Source: Acinetobacter rudis
GTDB lineage: Bacteria > Pseudomonadota > Gammaproteobacteria > Pseudomonadales > Moraxellaceae
DNA length: 64,000 nucleotides
Reading direction: 5' to 3'
NCBI RefSeq assembly: GCF_000829675.1
Contig: NZ_BBRX01000001.1
Coordinates: 1 to 64,000 of the forward strand
The notes beneath the pieces are model-generated. The model was not told where the DNA came from. It worked only from the letters and a program-made list of their open reading frames with translations, and ran no database searches. Shown here piece after piece: positions 1 through 8,567 of the stretch; the stretch's first letter is position 1; every line of letters starts with the position of its first letter. Both the position numbers and the translations under genes were made by a program.

Positions 1-692
1 CTCAGGTGAAAGCAAATCAGGCTCAAGTGGATAGTGCTCGTTTACAGCTTTCTTACAGTAAGATTTATGCACCGATCAGTGGTCGTGTGGGCTTTAAGCA
101 AAAAGATCCGGGTAACTTGGTACAGGCCAATGAAGCGACAGGACTATTGAGCATCATCCAAGTACGCCCAATCTATGTGAAATTTGCTGTAGCACAGACA
201 GCTTTAGATCAAATTCGTCAGCAGCGAAAACAGCAAAACAATCTAGTGGTCACATTATGGGATCGTGATGACAGTAAACAATTGGCTGTCGGTCAAGTCA
301 GTGCATTAGATAACCAAATTGATGTCAGTACAGGAAGTATCCAAATTAAGGCATTGTTTCCTAATCAAGATGATGCATTATTTCCTAATCAATTTGTCAA
401 TGTACGTTTAAATACAGAACACATTGCCAATGCTTTAACCCTCTCTAGTGATGCCATTCAACATGGTGCCAAAGGCAGTTATGTTTATATTATTGATGGC
501 GAAAACAAAGCACAGATTAGAACGTTACAGTTAGGCAAAGTTGCTGCTGGCAACACTCAGATCTTGGCGGGTTTGACTGCAAAGGAGCGTGTAGTACTTG
601 AAGGTGTAGACCGTCTAAGTGAAGGTCAAGAAGTGCAAGTGGTTCAGGATGATCGTAAAACCAGTACACAGGTGACTACTGCATCACTATGA
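1..692 (+). CDS. mdtA: RND efflux periplasmic adaptor, MdtA-like (5' end outside window)
   Basis: Membrane fusion protein that links an inner-membrane RND pump to an outer-membrane channel. The reading frame is open from the first full codon at position 3, so the gene begins upstream; the GTG at 6 is an internal valine. What remains is the end of the helical hairpin, the second half of the lipoyl domain (APISGRVG near residue 22 of the visible part), the beta-barrel domain and the membrane-proximal domain. The signal peptide and first half of the hairpin are missing from view. It ends in an ATGA overlap with the first permease gene, the usual order adaptor-permease-permease-channel. The symbol is by analogy with E. 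coli MdtA or Pseudomonas MuxA; the substrate is unknown. Confidence 0.9.
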   Translation, partial: QVKANQAQVDSARLQLSYSKIYAPISGRVGFKQKDPGNLVQANEATGLLSIIQVRPIYVKFAVAQTALDQIRQQRKQQNNLVVTLWDRDDSKQLAVGQVSALDNQIDVSTGSIQIKALFPNQDDALFPNQFVNVRLNTEHIANALTLSSDAIQHGAKGSYVYIIDGENKAQIRTLQLGKVAAGNTQILAGLTAKERVVLEGVDRLSEGQEVQVVQDDRKTSTQVTTASL

Positions 693-3600
693 ATATTTCC
701 GCTTTCTTTATTAAACGTCCCGTTGCTACAGTCTTATTGACTTTAGCACTCCTGTGCAGTGGTTTGCTGGCGTGGCGTTTGTTGCCTGTTGCAGCCCTGC
801 CACAAGTTGATTATCCCATTATTCAGGTTTATACCGCTCAAGCGGGGGCCAACCCTGATACGGTACAGCGCACCATAACTGCACCTTTAGAACGGGAGTT
901 GGGTAAAATCCCAGGTCTGCGACAGTTATCTTCACTAAGTTCAACGGGCAGTTCAGTGCTCACCTTACAATTTGAATTGCAGGCCGATTTAGGTGTGGTA
1001 GAGCAAGAGGTACAGTCTGCATTAACCAGTGCACAAAGCCATCTTCCCCGTGATCTGGCTACGCCGCCAATTTATCGTAAGGTCAATCCTGCCGATGCTC
1101 CTGTGATGACATTGGCCGTCAGTTCAGAGAGTTTGGACTTGGCCAATATTTATGATTTGGTTGATACTCGGGTTGCACAAAAACTCTCGCAACTCAGTGG
1201 TGTAGGCATGGTGAGTCTAGCGGGTGGGCAACGACCTGCTATGCGAGTACAGCTCAATCCTACAGCCCTGGCTGCACATCAACTAGATGCTGAAATTGTG
1301 CGTCAGGTAATACAGTCAAGTAATGCTAATCAGCCCAAAGGTAGTTTTGATGGTGAATATCGTAGCACGATGCTTGATGCAAACGATCAGTTACATCGTA
1401 TAGAAGATTACGAAAATTTAATCTTACGTTGGCAGGGAAATGCTGCAATTCGTTTAAAAGATGTTGCCAAGGTGAGCCAGAGTAGTGAAAACCGTTATAT
1501 GGCAGCATGGGCTGATGGCAAACCAGCTATTTTGATTCAGATTCAACGACAACCGAGTGCCAATGTTATTCAAGTGGCAGATCAAGTTAAAGCCATTTTA
1601 CCTGAGTTACAAAAAAATCTACCCGAAAGTGTCAATATTCGGGTGCTAACAGACCGTACTGAAAGTATTCGAAGTTCTGTAAAAGATGTACAAAAAGAAT
1701 TACTTTTTGCGATTTGTCTTGTCGTGATGGTGACTTTCTTATTCTTAAAAAGCCTAAGTGGCACACTGATCCCCAGTATTGCTGTACCTCTCTCAATTGT
1801 GGGTACTTTATTATTGATGTACGCACTGGGTTTCTCGATCAACAACCTGACATTGATGGCATTGACCATTGCCACAGGCTTTGTTGTTGATGATGCAATC
1901 GTGATGCTAGAAAATATTTCAAGGCATCGTGAAGCAGGTGAAAGCATGCTTCAAGCTGCGCTCAAAGGTTCCAAAGAAATTGGCTTTACCCTGATTTCTC
2001 TGACGGTATCTTTGATCGCCGTGTTGATTCCACTGTTGTTTATGGGAGATGTGGTTGGGCGTTTATTTCATGAATTTGCCTTAACTTTGGCCGCAGCGAT
2101 TGCCTTGTCATTGCTTGTTTCTCTGACCTTGACCCCGATGATGTGTGCTTATCTACTGAAAAAAACACCTGACCAATTGGCACAGAATAAACATAACGCA
2201 TGGTCGAAGTGGAACTTAGATCGATTGATTGAACATTACGCTAAAGCACTGCGTTGGATGTTAGCACGTCAAAAGCTCGGTTTATTCTTGATGTTGTCGA
2301 GTCTTGTACTTTCAGGTTGTTTATATTATTGGATTCCTAAGGGGTTTTTCCCAGTACAAGACAGTGGTGTGATTCAGGTGATTACCCAAGCACCTGATGA
2401 TATTTCATTCCAGGCGATGAGTCAGCGACAACAACGTGTTGCTGAACAGATCTTGACTGATCCAGCAGTTGAAAGTTTATCTTCATATATAGGTGTTGAT
2501 GCGAGTCAAGCTAAACTCAGTAGTGGTCGTATTCTGGTCAATTTAAAAGCGCATGATCGACGTGAGGATATTGCAAGCGTGATGATACGTTTGCAGCAGC
2601 AAGCGCAGTCAATCAGTGGCATACAAGTTTGGATGCAGCCACTTCAAGAGCTGACTTTAGAAGATAAGGTCAGTCGCACGCAATATCAACTGAGTTTGAC
2701 TGCACCGAATCATGAGTTGCTCAACCATTGGTCGAGTCAGGTGGTGGAAGCTTTAAGTCGCCAGTCGGCCTTAGAACAAGTGAGTGCTGAAGGTGCAGGA
2801 CAAGCATTACAGGCTTATATTGAAGTCAATCGTGATCTGGCTGCCGCAGCGGGATTGAGCTTGGATCAAATAAGTACGGCATTACACAATCTTTATGCAC
2901 AAAGACAGATTGCTACGCGTTATACCCAAGCCAATCAATATCAAATCGTGCTTGAGTTTGACCCAGCGTTACAGCAGGGGCTGGACAGTCTTAAAGGAAT
3001 TTATATTCATAATGCTTCTGGTCAAGCGATCTTATTGTCTACTGTCGCAAAAATAAGTGTCGCACCTGCTGCGATTATGCTTCAGCAACAGGATCAATTT
3101 CCTGCTCAAACCTTATCGTTTAATTTAGCACCAGGGGTTGCTTTAGATGATGCCTTGAAAGCAATTAAACAGGTAGAGCAACAGCTAGAATTGCCTGCAA
3201 CTGTACAGCTACATTTACAAGGTGCTGCGGCTGCTTTTGAAAATTCGATGGCACAAATGTTTTGGTTGATCTTAGCTGCGATTATTACCATGTACATCGT
3301 ATTGGGTGTTTTATACGAAAGCTTCATTCATCCATTGACCATTTTATCAACACTACCATCTGCTGCCATTGGTGCACTTCTGGCTTTGTATTGGGTCGAT
3401 CATCCGCTGGATATGATTGCATTAATTGGGATCATCTTGTTGATTGGTCTGGTGAAAAAAAACGGCATCATGATGGTGGATTTTGCCTTGGCTGCTCAGC
3501 GTACTCAGGGGCTTAGTCCAGAGCAGGCAGTTTATCAAGCAGCATTAATGCGTTTTAGACCTATTTTAATGACAACCTTAGCTGCTTTAGTGGGCGCGAT

Positions 3601-3793
3601 CCCATTGATGTTAGCCACAGGTGCATCTGCTGAGTTGCGTCAACCTTTGGGTCTGGTCATGGTGGGGGGGTTACTGGTGAGTCAAGTCCTTACCTTGTTT
3701 ACAACGCCTGTGGTTTATCTGTTTTTTGATCGTTACCAACAACAGAGCACACATGCAGAGGCATTGCAGGATGACTCAGGGGCAGCGCTGTGA
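689..3793 (+). CDS. mdtB: RND efflux permease, MdtB-like subunit
   Basis: Proton-driven inner-membrane RND transporter of 1034 residues, a normal length for the HAE1 family. The N-terminus (FFIKRPVAT) is the family hallmark. TM4 holds the proton-relay pair in GFVVDDAIV near residue 400, and TM10 holds the conserved lysine in GLVKKNGIMMVDFAL near 920. From memory, the sequence follows E. coli MdtB more closely than AcrB, for example in the LTLMALTIATGF and VSLTLTPMMCA stretches. It overlaps the adaptor gene by ATGA and the second permease by GTGA, so translation is probably coupled. MdtB and MdtC form a heterotrimer in E. coli, and the same is inferred here. Confidence 0.95.
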   Translation: MNISAFFIKRPVATVLLTLALLCSGLLAWRLLPVAALPQVDYPIIQVYTAQAGANPDTVQRTITAPLERELGKIPGLRQLSSLSSTGSSVLTLQFELQADLGVVEQEVQSALTSAQSHLPRDLATPPIYRKVNPADAPVMTLAVSSESLDLANIYDLVDTRVAQKLSQLSGVGMVSLAGGQRPAMRVQLNPTALAAHQLDAEIVRQVIQSSNANQPKGSFDGEYRSTMLDANDQLHRIEDYENLILRWQGNAAIRLKDVAKVSQSSENRYMAAWADGKPAILIQIQRQPSANVIQVADQVKAILPELQKNLPESVNIRVLTDRTESIRSSVKDVQKELLFAICLVVMVTFLFLKSLSGTLIPSIAVPLSIVGTLLLMYALGFSINNLTLMALTIATGFVVDDAIVMLENISRHREAGESMLQAALKGSKEIGFTLISLTVSLIAVLIPLLFMGDVVGRLFHEFALTLAAAIALSLLVSLTLTPMMCAYLLKKTPDQLAQNKHNAWSKWNLDRLIEHYAKALRWMLARQKLGLFLMLSSLVLSGCLYYWIPKGFFPVQDSGVIQVITQAPDDISFQAMSQRQQRVAEQILTDPAVESLSSYIGVDASQAKLSSGRILVNLKAHDRREDIASVMIRLQQQAQSISGIQVWMQPLQELTLEDKVSRTQYQLSLTAPNHELLNHWSSQVVEALSRQSALEQVSAEGAGQALQAYIEVNRDLAAAAGLSLDQISTALHNLYAQRQIATRYTQANQYQIVLEFDPALQQGLDSLKGIYIHNASGQAILLSTVAKISVAPAAIMLQQQDQFPAQTLSFNLAPGVALDDALKAIKQVEQQLELPATVQLHLQGAAAAFENSMAQMFWLILAAIITMYIVLGVLYESFIHPLTILSTLPSAAIGALLALYWVDHPLDMIALIGIILLIGLVKKNGIMMVDFALAAQRTQGLSPEQAVYQAALMRFRPILMTTLAALVGAIPLMLATGASAELRQPLGLVMVGGLLVSQVLTLFTTPVVYLFFDRYQQQSTHAEALQDDSGAAL

Positions 3794-6700
3794 ATTGGGC
3801 GAGTATATTTTTAAAACGTCCTGTAGCCAGTACTCTACTTGCTGTAGCAATGTTACTTTTAGGCGCCTTGGGCTACTGGCGCTTGCCCGTTGCTGCTTTA
3901 CCACAAGTGGATATACCCACGATTGTGGTGAGAGCCAGTTTGCCTGGGGCAAGTCCAGAGAGTATGTCTGCAACAGTGGCTACACCGCTAGAACGCGCTA
4001 TGCTGGGAGTTTCTGGTGTAAAAGCGATTAACTCATCGAGTAGTCAAGGCTCGACTCAAGTGGTGCTGCACTTTGCTTTGGATACCGATATTCACGTGGC
4101 TGCACGTGAGGTGCAAGCTGCGATAAATGTTGCAGTGCCGCAGCTACCTGCTGCTATGCCAAGCCCGCCGCAAGCTTTTAAAGTGAATCCTAGTCAAAGT
4201 CCAATTTTTTATTTGGCGTTGAGTTCTCCGCAGCGTTCGGCTGGTGAATTATATCATTTGGCCACAAAACATATTCAGCCGAATTTAGCACAGGTCAGTG
4301 GTGTGGGCGCCGTTGAGCTAGATGGTGCATCTATGCCTGCGGTACGTATTGTACTTAACCCGAATGAGTTATTAGCGCGGGGGATCAGTCTTGAACAAGT
4401 TCGACTTGCGGTTAGCCGTAGTCATGGTATTGAACCACTTGGCATCGTTGAACAAGGCCAATTGCGTTGGCAGTTGGCGCTGTCAAATGAACTTGAAAAA
4501 GCAGCGGACTTTGCTGATCTTATTATTGTCCATCAAGCCCAAGGTGTGGTCAGATTAAAGGATGTTGCGGAGGTACATGATGCCGTAGAAAACCGATATG
4601 TAAGTGGTTTTCATAACGGTAAACCCGCAGTGTTGATTAAAATTAATCGTCAACCTAATGCCAATACAGTTAAAACTATTGATCAGATCAAGGCTCAGCT
4701 TCCAGAAGTACAGCAGCATTTACCCGCAGATACTCAGTTAACAATCGTGATGGATGGTGCTGAACTGATTCATAAAAGTTTAGTCGATGCAGGTTTTAGT
4801 TTGTTGTATTCGATGCTCTTGGTTCTACTGGTGGTGACCTTAATGTTGGGCCGATTAAAAATGGCGTTGGTGCCAAGCCTCATTATGATCATTACGTTGA
4901 TCGCAAGTTGCGGCCTGATGTATTTGGCTGGTTTTTCTCTCAATAATCTTTCAATCATGGCCTTAGTATTGGGATTGGCTTTGGTGATTGATGATGCCAT
5001 TGTGGTTTTAGAAAACATTCAACGTTATCGAGAAAGAGGTTATCGTCCTTTTGTCGCTGCACAACTGGGTATTCGGGAAGTAGGCGCAAGTCTGATCAGT
5101 ATGAATTTGGTCTTGGTACTGATCTTCGTGACTGTTTTATTTATGGGCGGTGTGATTGAGCGTTTATTCCGCGAGTTTTCGATTAGTCTAATTTTTATCG
5201 TGCTTTTGTCTTTATTATTATCGTTTATTTTAACACCAGCTTTGGCGATGCGAAGTTTGGACAAGAACGATGTGGTTGCATCAAACACAGTTGCAAAAAA
5301 ATCAAGATGGACAGTATTGGCTGGTTTAGGTCAACGTATCTTACAACAGTTAAATCAGCTTTATTTAGCCTCATTGGTGTGGTTGTTTCGCCATGCTTAT
5401 GTGGTGTTTTTACTGTGGGGGGCAAGTATTGCTGCATCTGTTTATCTTTATCAGACTTTGCCAAAAGAGGTTTTGCCTGAACAAGATAGCGGCCGAATTG
5501 AAGGCTTTATCCGTGGTGATGATGGTTTTTCATTTCAACTGATGCAGCCCAAAATTGCGACCTTCACCGCGGAGGTGTTAAAAGACCCAGCGGTTGCAGA
5601 TATTGTGGGCTTATCTGGCGCTTCGATTGGTAATAGTAATGCTTTTTTTATGCTTAAACTTAAACCCAAAGCTGAACGTGAAGGATTAACAACACAGCAA
5701 ATTGTTGAAAGAATTAAGAAAAATGCTTCATGGCAAGCTGGTGCAGTTTTTTCAGCACGAGTAGAGCAAGATCTGCGCTTAAATAATCCTTTTGGTAATG
5801 CTGATGCTCAAGCCTTTACATTACTACTTCAGTCTGATGATGTGGGACTCTTAAAGACTTGGGCACCGCGTGTGTCTGAGGCAATGAAAAAACGCATAGA
5901 ACTAGAAGACGTTGAGAGTATTGGAGACGAAGGTATACAACATGTACAACTACAGATAGACCGTGAAGCAGCAAAGCGATTAGGGGTTGATCTACAAGCA
6001 GTTGCGAGTGTGCTCAATAATGCTTTTGCCCAACGACAAATTTCTACGATTTATCAAGAAACAGGTCAGTTCCAAGTAGTTATGGAGGTTGATCGACGTT
6101 TCAGTGAACATCCAGAGACCCTAGCACAGGTCAAGATACCCAATCAAAATGGTGAACATATTGCTTTGACAGATTTTGCGACTTGGAATTATGCAACCAG
6201 TAGTGATCGAGTATATCGACGCAATCAATATGCCGCGACAGGTATTGGTTATGTGGTGAAAAGCGATTTCACTCCAGCAGAGGCTGATACTGCGATTCGA
6301 GAAACCTTAGCTGAACTAATGCTACCGAATTCGATATTTGTTAGTACAGATCAAGATACTCAGGCACAGAGCCTGCAGTCCAATATTAGTACAGCGATGT
6401 TGCTTTTGGTGGTGCTCATCATGATTTATATCTTACTTGGGGTAAGTTACGAAAGTGTACTGCATCCACTCACCATTTTATCGGCGATTCCTGCTGTGGC
6501 CTTCGGTGCTTTATTGGTGTTATGGCTGTTTAATTTGTCATTAAGCCTGATTGCACTATTAGGACTCTTTTTGCTGATGGGGATCGTGGTGAAAAATGCC
6601 ATCCTCATGGTTGATTTTGCACTGCGTGAACAGCGCCAAGGCAAAAGTGCAATTGCTGCTGCTATGGCCGCAGCAAAACAGCGTTTTCGTCCAATTATGA

Positions 6701-6927
6701 TGACCAATACAGCAGCGATCTTGGCTGCTGTTCCTTTGGCTTTGAGTCAAGGTGAAGGGTCCGAGCTACGACAGCCATTAGGGCTTGTCATCGTGTTTGG
6801 CATGCTGTTTGGTTTATGTCTTACACTTTATTTAACACCGTTGATTTATGTCTGCTTGGATCGTATGGGTCAGTATTTAAAGCATTGGCTCATTCGGTTT
6901 AAACCGCAGCGAGGGAAAAGCATATGA
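3790..6927 (+). CDS. mdtC: RND efflux permease, MdtC-like subunit
   Basis: Second RND permease of the operon, 1045 residues. The start is GTG, sharing four bases with the stop of the preceding permease; no ATG lies nearby and the N-terminus (NWASIFLKRPVAST) matches family starts. TM4 carries LALVIDDAIVVLEN near residue 400 and TM10 carries GIVVKNAILMVDFAL, so both proton-relay elements are intact. The two permeases differ clearly in sequence and so are not a recent duplication. Two-permease operons of this kind (MdtABC, MuxABC-OpmB) export bile salts, novobiocin or other drugs in relatives; the substrate here cannot be read from sequence. Confidence 0.95.
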   Translation: MNWASIFLKRPVASTLLAVAMLLLGALGYWRLPVAALPQVDIPTIVVRASLPGASPESMSATVATPLERAMLGVSGVKAINSSSSQGSTQVVLHFALDTDIHVAAREVQAAINVAVPQLPAAMPSPPQAFKVNPSQSPIFYLALSSPQRSAGELYHLATKHIQPNLAQVSGVGAVELDGASMPAVRIVLNPNELLARGISLEQVRLAVSRSHGIEPLGIVEQGQLRWQLALSNELEKAADFADLIIVHQAQGVVRLKDVAEVHDAVENRYVSGFHNGKPAVLIKINRQPNANTVKTIDQIKAQLPEVQQHLPADTQLTIVMDGAELIHKSLVDAGFSLLYSMLLVLLVVTLMLGRLKMALVPSLIMIITLIASCGLMYLAGFSLNNLSIMALVLGLALVIDDAIVVLENIQRYRERGYRPFVAAQLGIREVGASLISMNLVLVLIFVTVLFMGGVIERLFREFSISLIFIVLLSLLLSFILTPALAMRSLDKNDVVASNTVAKKSRWTVLAGLGQRILQQLNQLYLASLVWLFRHAYVVFLLWGASIAASVYLYQTLPKEVLPEQDSGRIEGFIRGDDGFSFQLMQPKIATFTAEVLKDPAVADIVGLSGASIGNSNAFFMLKLKPKAEREGLTTQQIVERIKKNASWQAGAVFSARVEQDLRLNNPFGNADAQAFTLLLQSDDVGLLKTWAPRVSEAMKKRIELEDVESIGDEGIQHVQLQIDREAAKRLGVDLQAVASVLNNAFAQRQISTIYQETGQFQVVMEVDRRFSEHPETLAQVKIPNQNGEHIALTDFATWNYATSSDRVYRRNQYAATGIGYVVKSDFTPAEADTAIRETLAELMLPNSIFVSTDQDTQAQSLQSNISTAMLLLVVLIMIYILLGVSYESVLHPLTILSAIPAVAFGALLVLWLFNLSLSLIALLGLFLLMGIVVKNAILMVDFALREQRQGKSAIAAAMAAAKQRFRPIMMTNTAAILAAVPLALSQGEGSELRQPLGLVIVFGMLFGLCLTLYLTPLIYVCLDRMGQYLKHWLIRFKPQRGKSI

Positions 6928-8366
6928 CATTTACACAACGATCATCGTTATCTGATAGATCGACCGCATCTTCATGGTTTCAATTACGGCAGCTGCCACT
7001 TTGCGCAGTGCTGTTATTGTTAATGGGATGCCAGTCTGATCGCGTGGTTAAACCAGCAAGTTACACCGCACCAAGTTTAACTTTACCTGAGCGTTATAAA
7101 TATGCTGAGTTAAATTGGGTAGAGACGTCTAAGGTGAGTTCGACTGCCAGTTCATGGTGGCAGTTATATCAAGATCCTGTGCTCAATCAATTACTACAAC
7201 GTTTAAATCAAGAAAACTTAGATATTCAACAGGCAGCAGCACGCTATCGACAAGCCTATGCCGTACTTGAACGCGCTGATGCCGAAGTATTACCTAAGTT
7301 TAATTTGTCAGCTGACAGCAGCCGAAGCGGGGGCCGTCATATTTCGTCGAGTGAACAGCAAAAAACTGCATTGAGTGTAAGTTGGGTACCTGATGTATGG
7401 GGGCGGATTGCCAAAGCAACTGAGGGACAACAAGCCAATGTGGCTGCTTCACAAGCAGATTTAGCCGCTGTGCAATTACAGCAACAACTCCTTGCAGTAC
7501 AAGCCTATTGGGCAATACGCTTACATGATTTACAGTTGGACGTATTGGCGCAAACTCAAGCCAGTTATCGCCGTTCTGAGCAGATTTTACAGCATCAATA
7601 TCAGGCAGGTGCTTTAGCTAAGGTTGATTTGGTTCAAGCGCAAAGCCAAACTAAACGTGTAGAAATAGCTATTTTGCAGCAAAAGAAATTGCGCGTTCAA
7701 CAGGAAAATATTTTAGCAGTTTTAATGGGACAAGCCGTAACTGACTTCCATCTGAGCAAACAAGCCCATCGCTGGAAACTACCGCAGATTCCAACACAAT
7801 TACCGAGCGTATTATTGGGTCAGCGACCTGATATTATTCATGCTGAACGCCAATTGGCTTATGTACATGCAGAGCTTGGTCTTGCTGAAACGGCGTGGTT
7901 GCCCGATGTTCGGATTAGCCTTGATCAACAGCTCAATGGTCAGACTTTAAAGCAATTATTTCAATCACCGAACTTACTCTGGTCAGTGGGCGTTGGGGCA
8001 GCAATAAAAGTATTCGATGGTAAGCAACGTCAGGCTGAGATTGATCAGGCACAGGCTCGTTATCAGGAAAAGTTGGCTGGGTATAAACACTCAGTGTTAA
8101 ATGCTTGGAAAGAAGTGGAAGATGTGTTGTACCAATCTGAAAATTTACGTTTACAAGGCATTTCACAACAACAACTTTTGGATTTAGCATTGGCTAATGA
8201 ACAGATGGTGTTGCAACGATACCGTGCTGGTTTAGTCAGTTATTTAGAAGTTGTTGCTTCTCAGAACAGTCGCCTTGAGGCAGAGCAGGCTTTATTAGAG
8301 TTGGATTATGCAAAAGTCAGTCAAAGTGCACAATTAATTGCTGCGCTGGGAGGACAATGGTCTTAG
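6924..8366 (+). CDS. Outer membrane efflux lipoprotein, NodT/OprM family
   Basis: Outer-membrane channel of the tripartite pump, 480 residues. After an unusually polar first 25 residues comes a lipoprotein signal ending in LLLMGC, with the lipidated cysteine at residue 36. The body has the two repeated outer membrane efflux protein units: the first contains WWQLYQDPVLNQLL and VSWVPDVWGRIAKA, the second GQRPDIIHAERQLAYVHAELG and a long helix ending in RYRAGLVSYLEVVASQNSRL. It overlaps the permease stop by ATGA and is followed by a strong terminator, so it closes the operon. Confidence 0.93.
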   Translation: MTFTQRSSLSDRSTASSWFQLRQLPLCAVLLLLMGCQSDRVVKPASYTAPSLTLPERYKYAELNWVETSKVSSTASSWWQLYQDPVLNQLLQRLNQENLDIQQAAARYRQAYAVLERADAEVLPKFNLSADSSRSGGRHISSSEQQKTALSVSWVPDVWGRIAKATEGQQANVAASQADLAAVQLQQQLLAVQAYWAIRLHDLQLDVLAQTQASYRRSEQILQHQYQAGALAKVDLVQAQSQTKRVEIAILQQKKLRVQQENILAVLMGQAVTDFHLSKQAHRWKLPQIPTQLPSVLLGQRPDIIHAERQLAYVHAELGLAETAWLPDVRISLDQQLNGQTLKQLFQSPNLLWSVGVGAAIKVFDGKQRQAEIDQAQARYQEKLAGYKHSVLNAWKEVEDVLYQSENLRLQGISQQQLLDLALANEQMVLQRYRAGLVSYLEVVASQNSRLEAEQALLELDYAKVSQSAQLIAALGGQWS

Positions 8367-8406
8367 CACAATGATTGTGTAGATAGAGTTGACTAGCAAA
8401 TAAAGC

Positions 8407-8441
8407 CCCCAGAACTGGTTTAAAACAGATCTGGGGTTTTT
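8407..8441 (+). terminator. Rho-independent terminator of the RND operon
   Basis: Arms CCCCAGA (8407-8413) and TCTGGGG (8430-8436) pair perfectly around a 16-base loop and are followed by a run of T. It lies about 40 bases past the outer-membrane factor stop. Confidence 0.85.
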
Positions 8442-8567
8442 GCTTAAATTTTGAGAGCTGTATCACGTTTAAGCTTCTCGTCAGAATACTGTAAAAAATC
8501 TTAAATATTAATGAAATAGCTTCAACCTATTGTGTAGGGTCATTTAGGCTGAACATAAGATTTGTTT

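Noticed and set aside
1582..1947. 121-codon antisense ORF inside the MdtB-like gene
   Set aside because: Lies wholly opposite a strongly conserved RND gene, has no ribosome site and its translation is low-complexity; a shadow of coding bias.
3262..3516. 84-codon ORF in another frame of the MdtB-like gene
   Set aside because: Overlaps conserved TM segments of the permease; composition unlike a protein.
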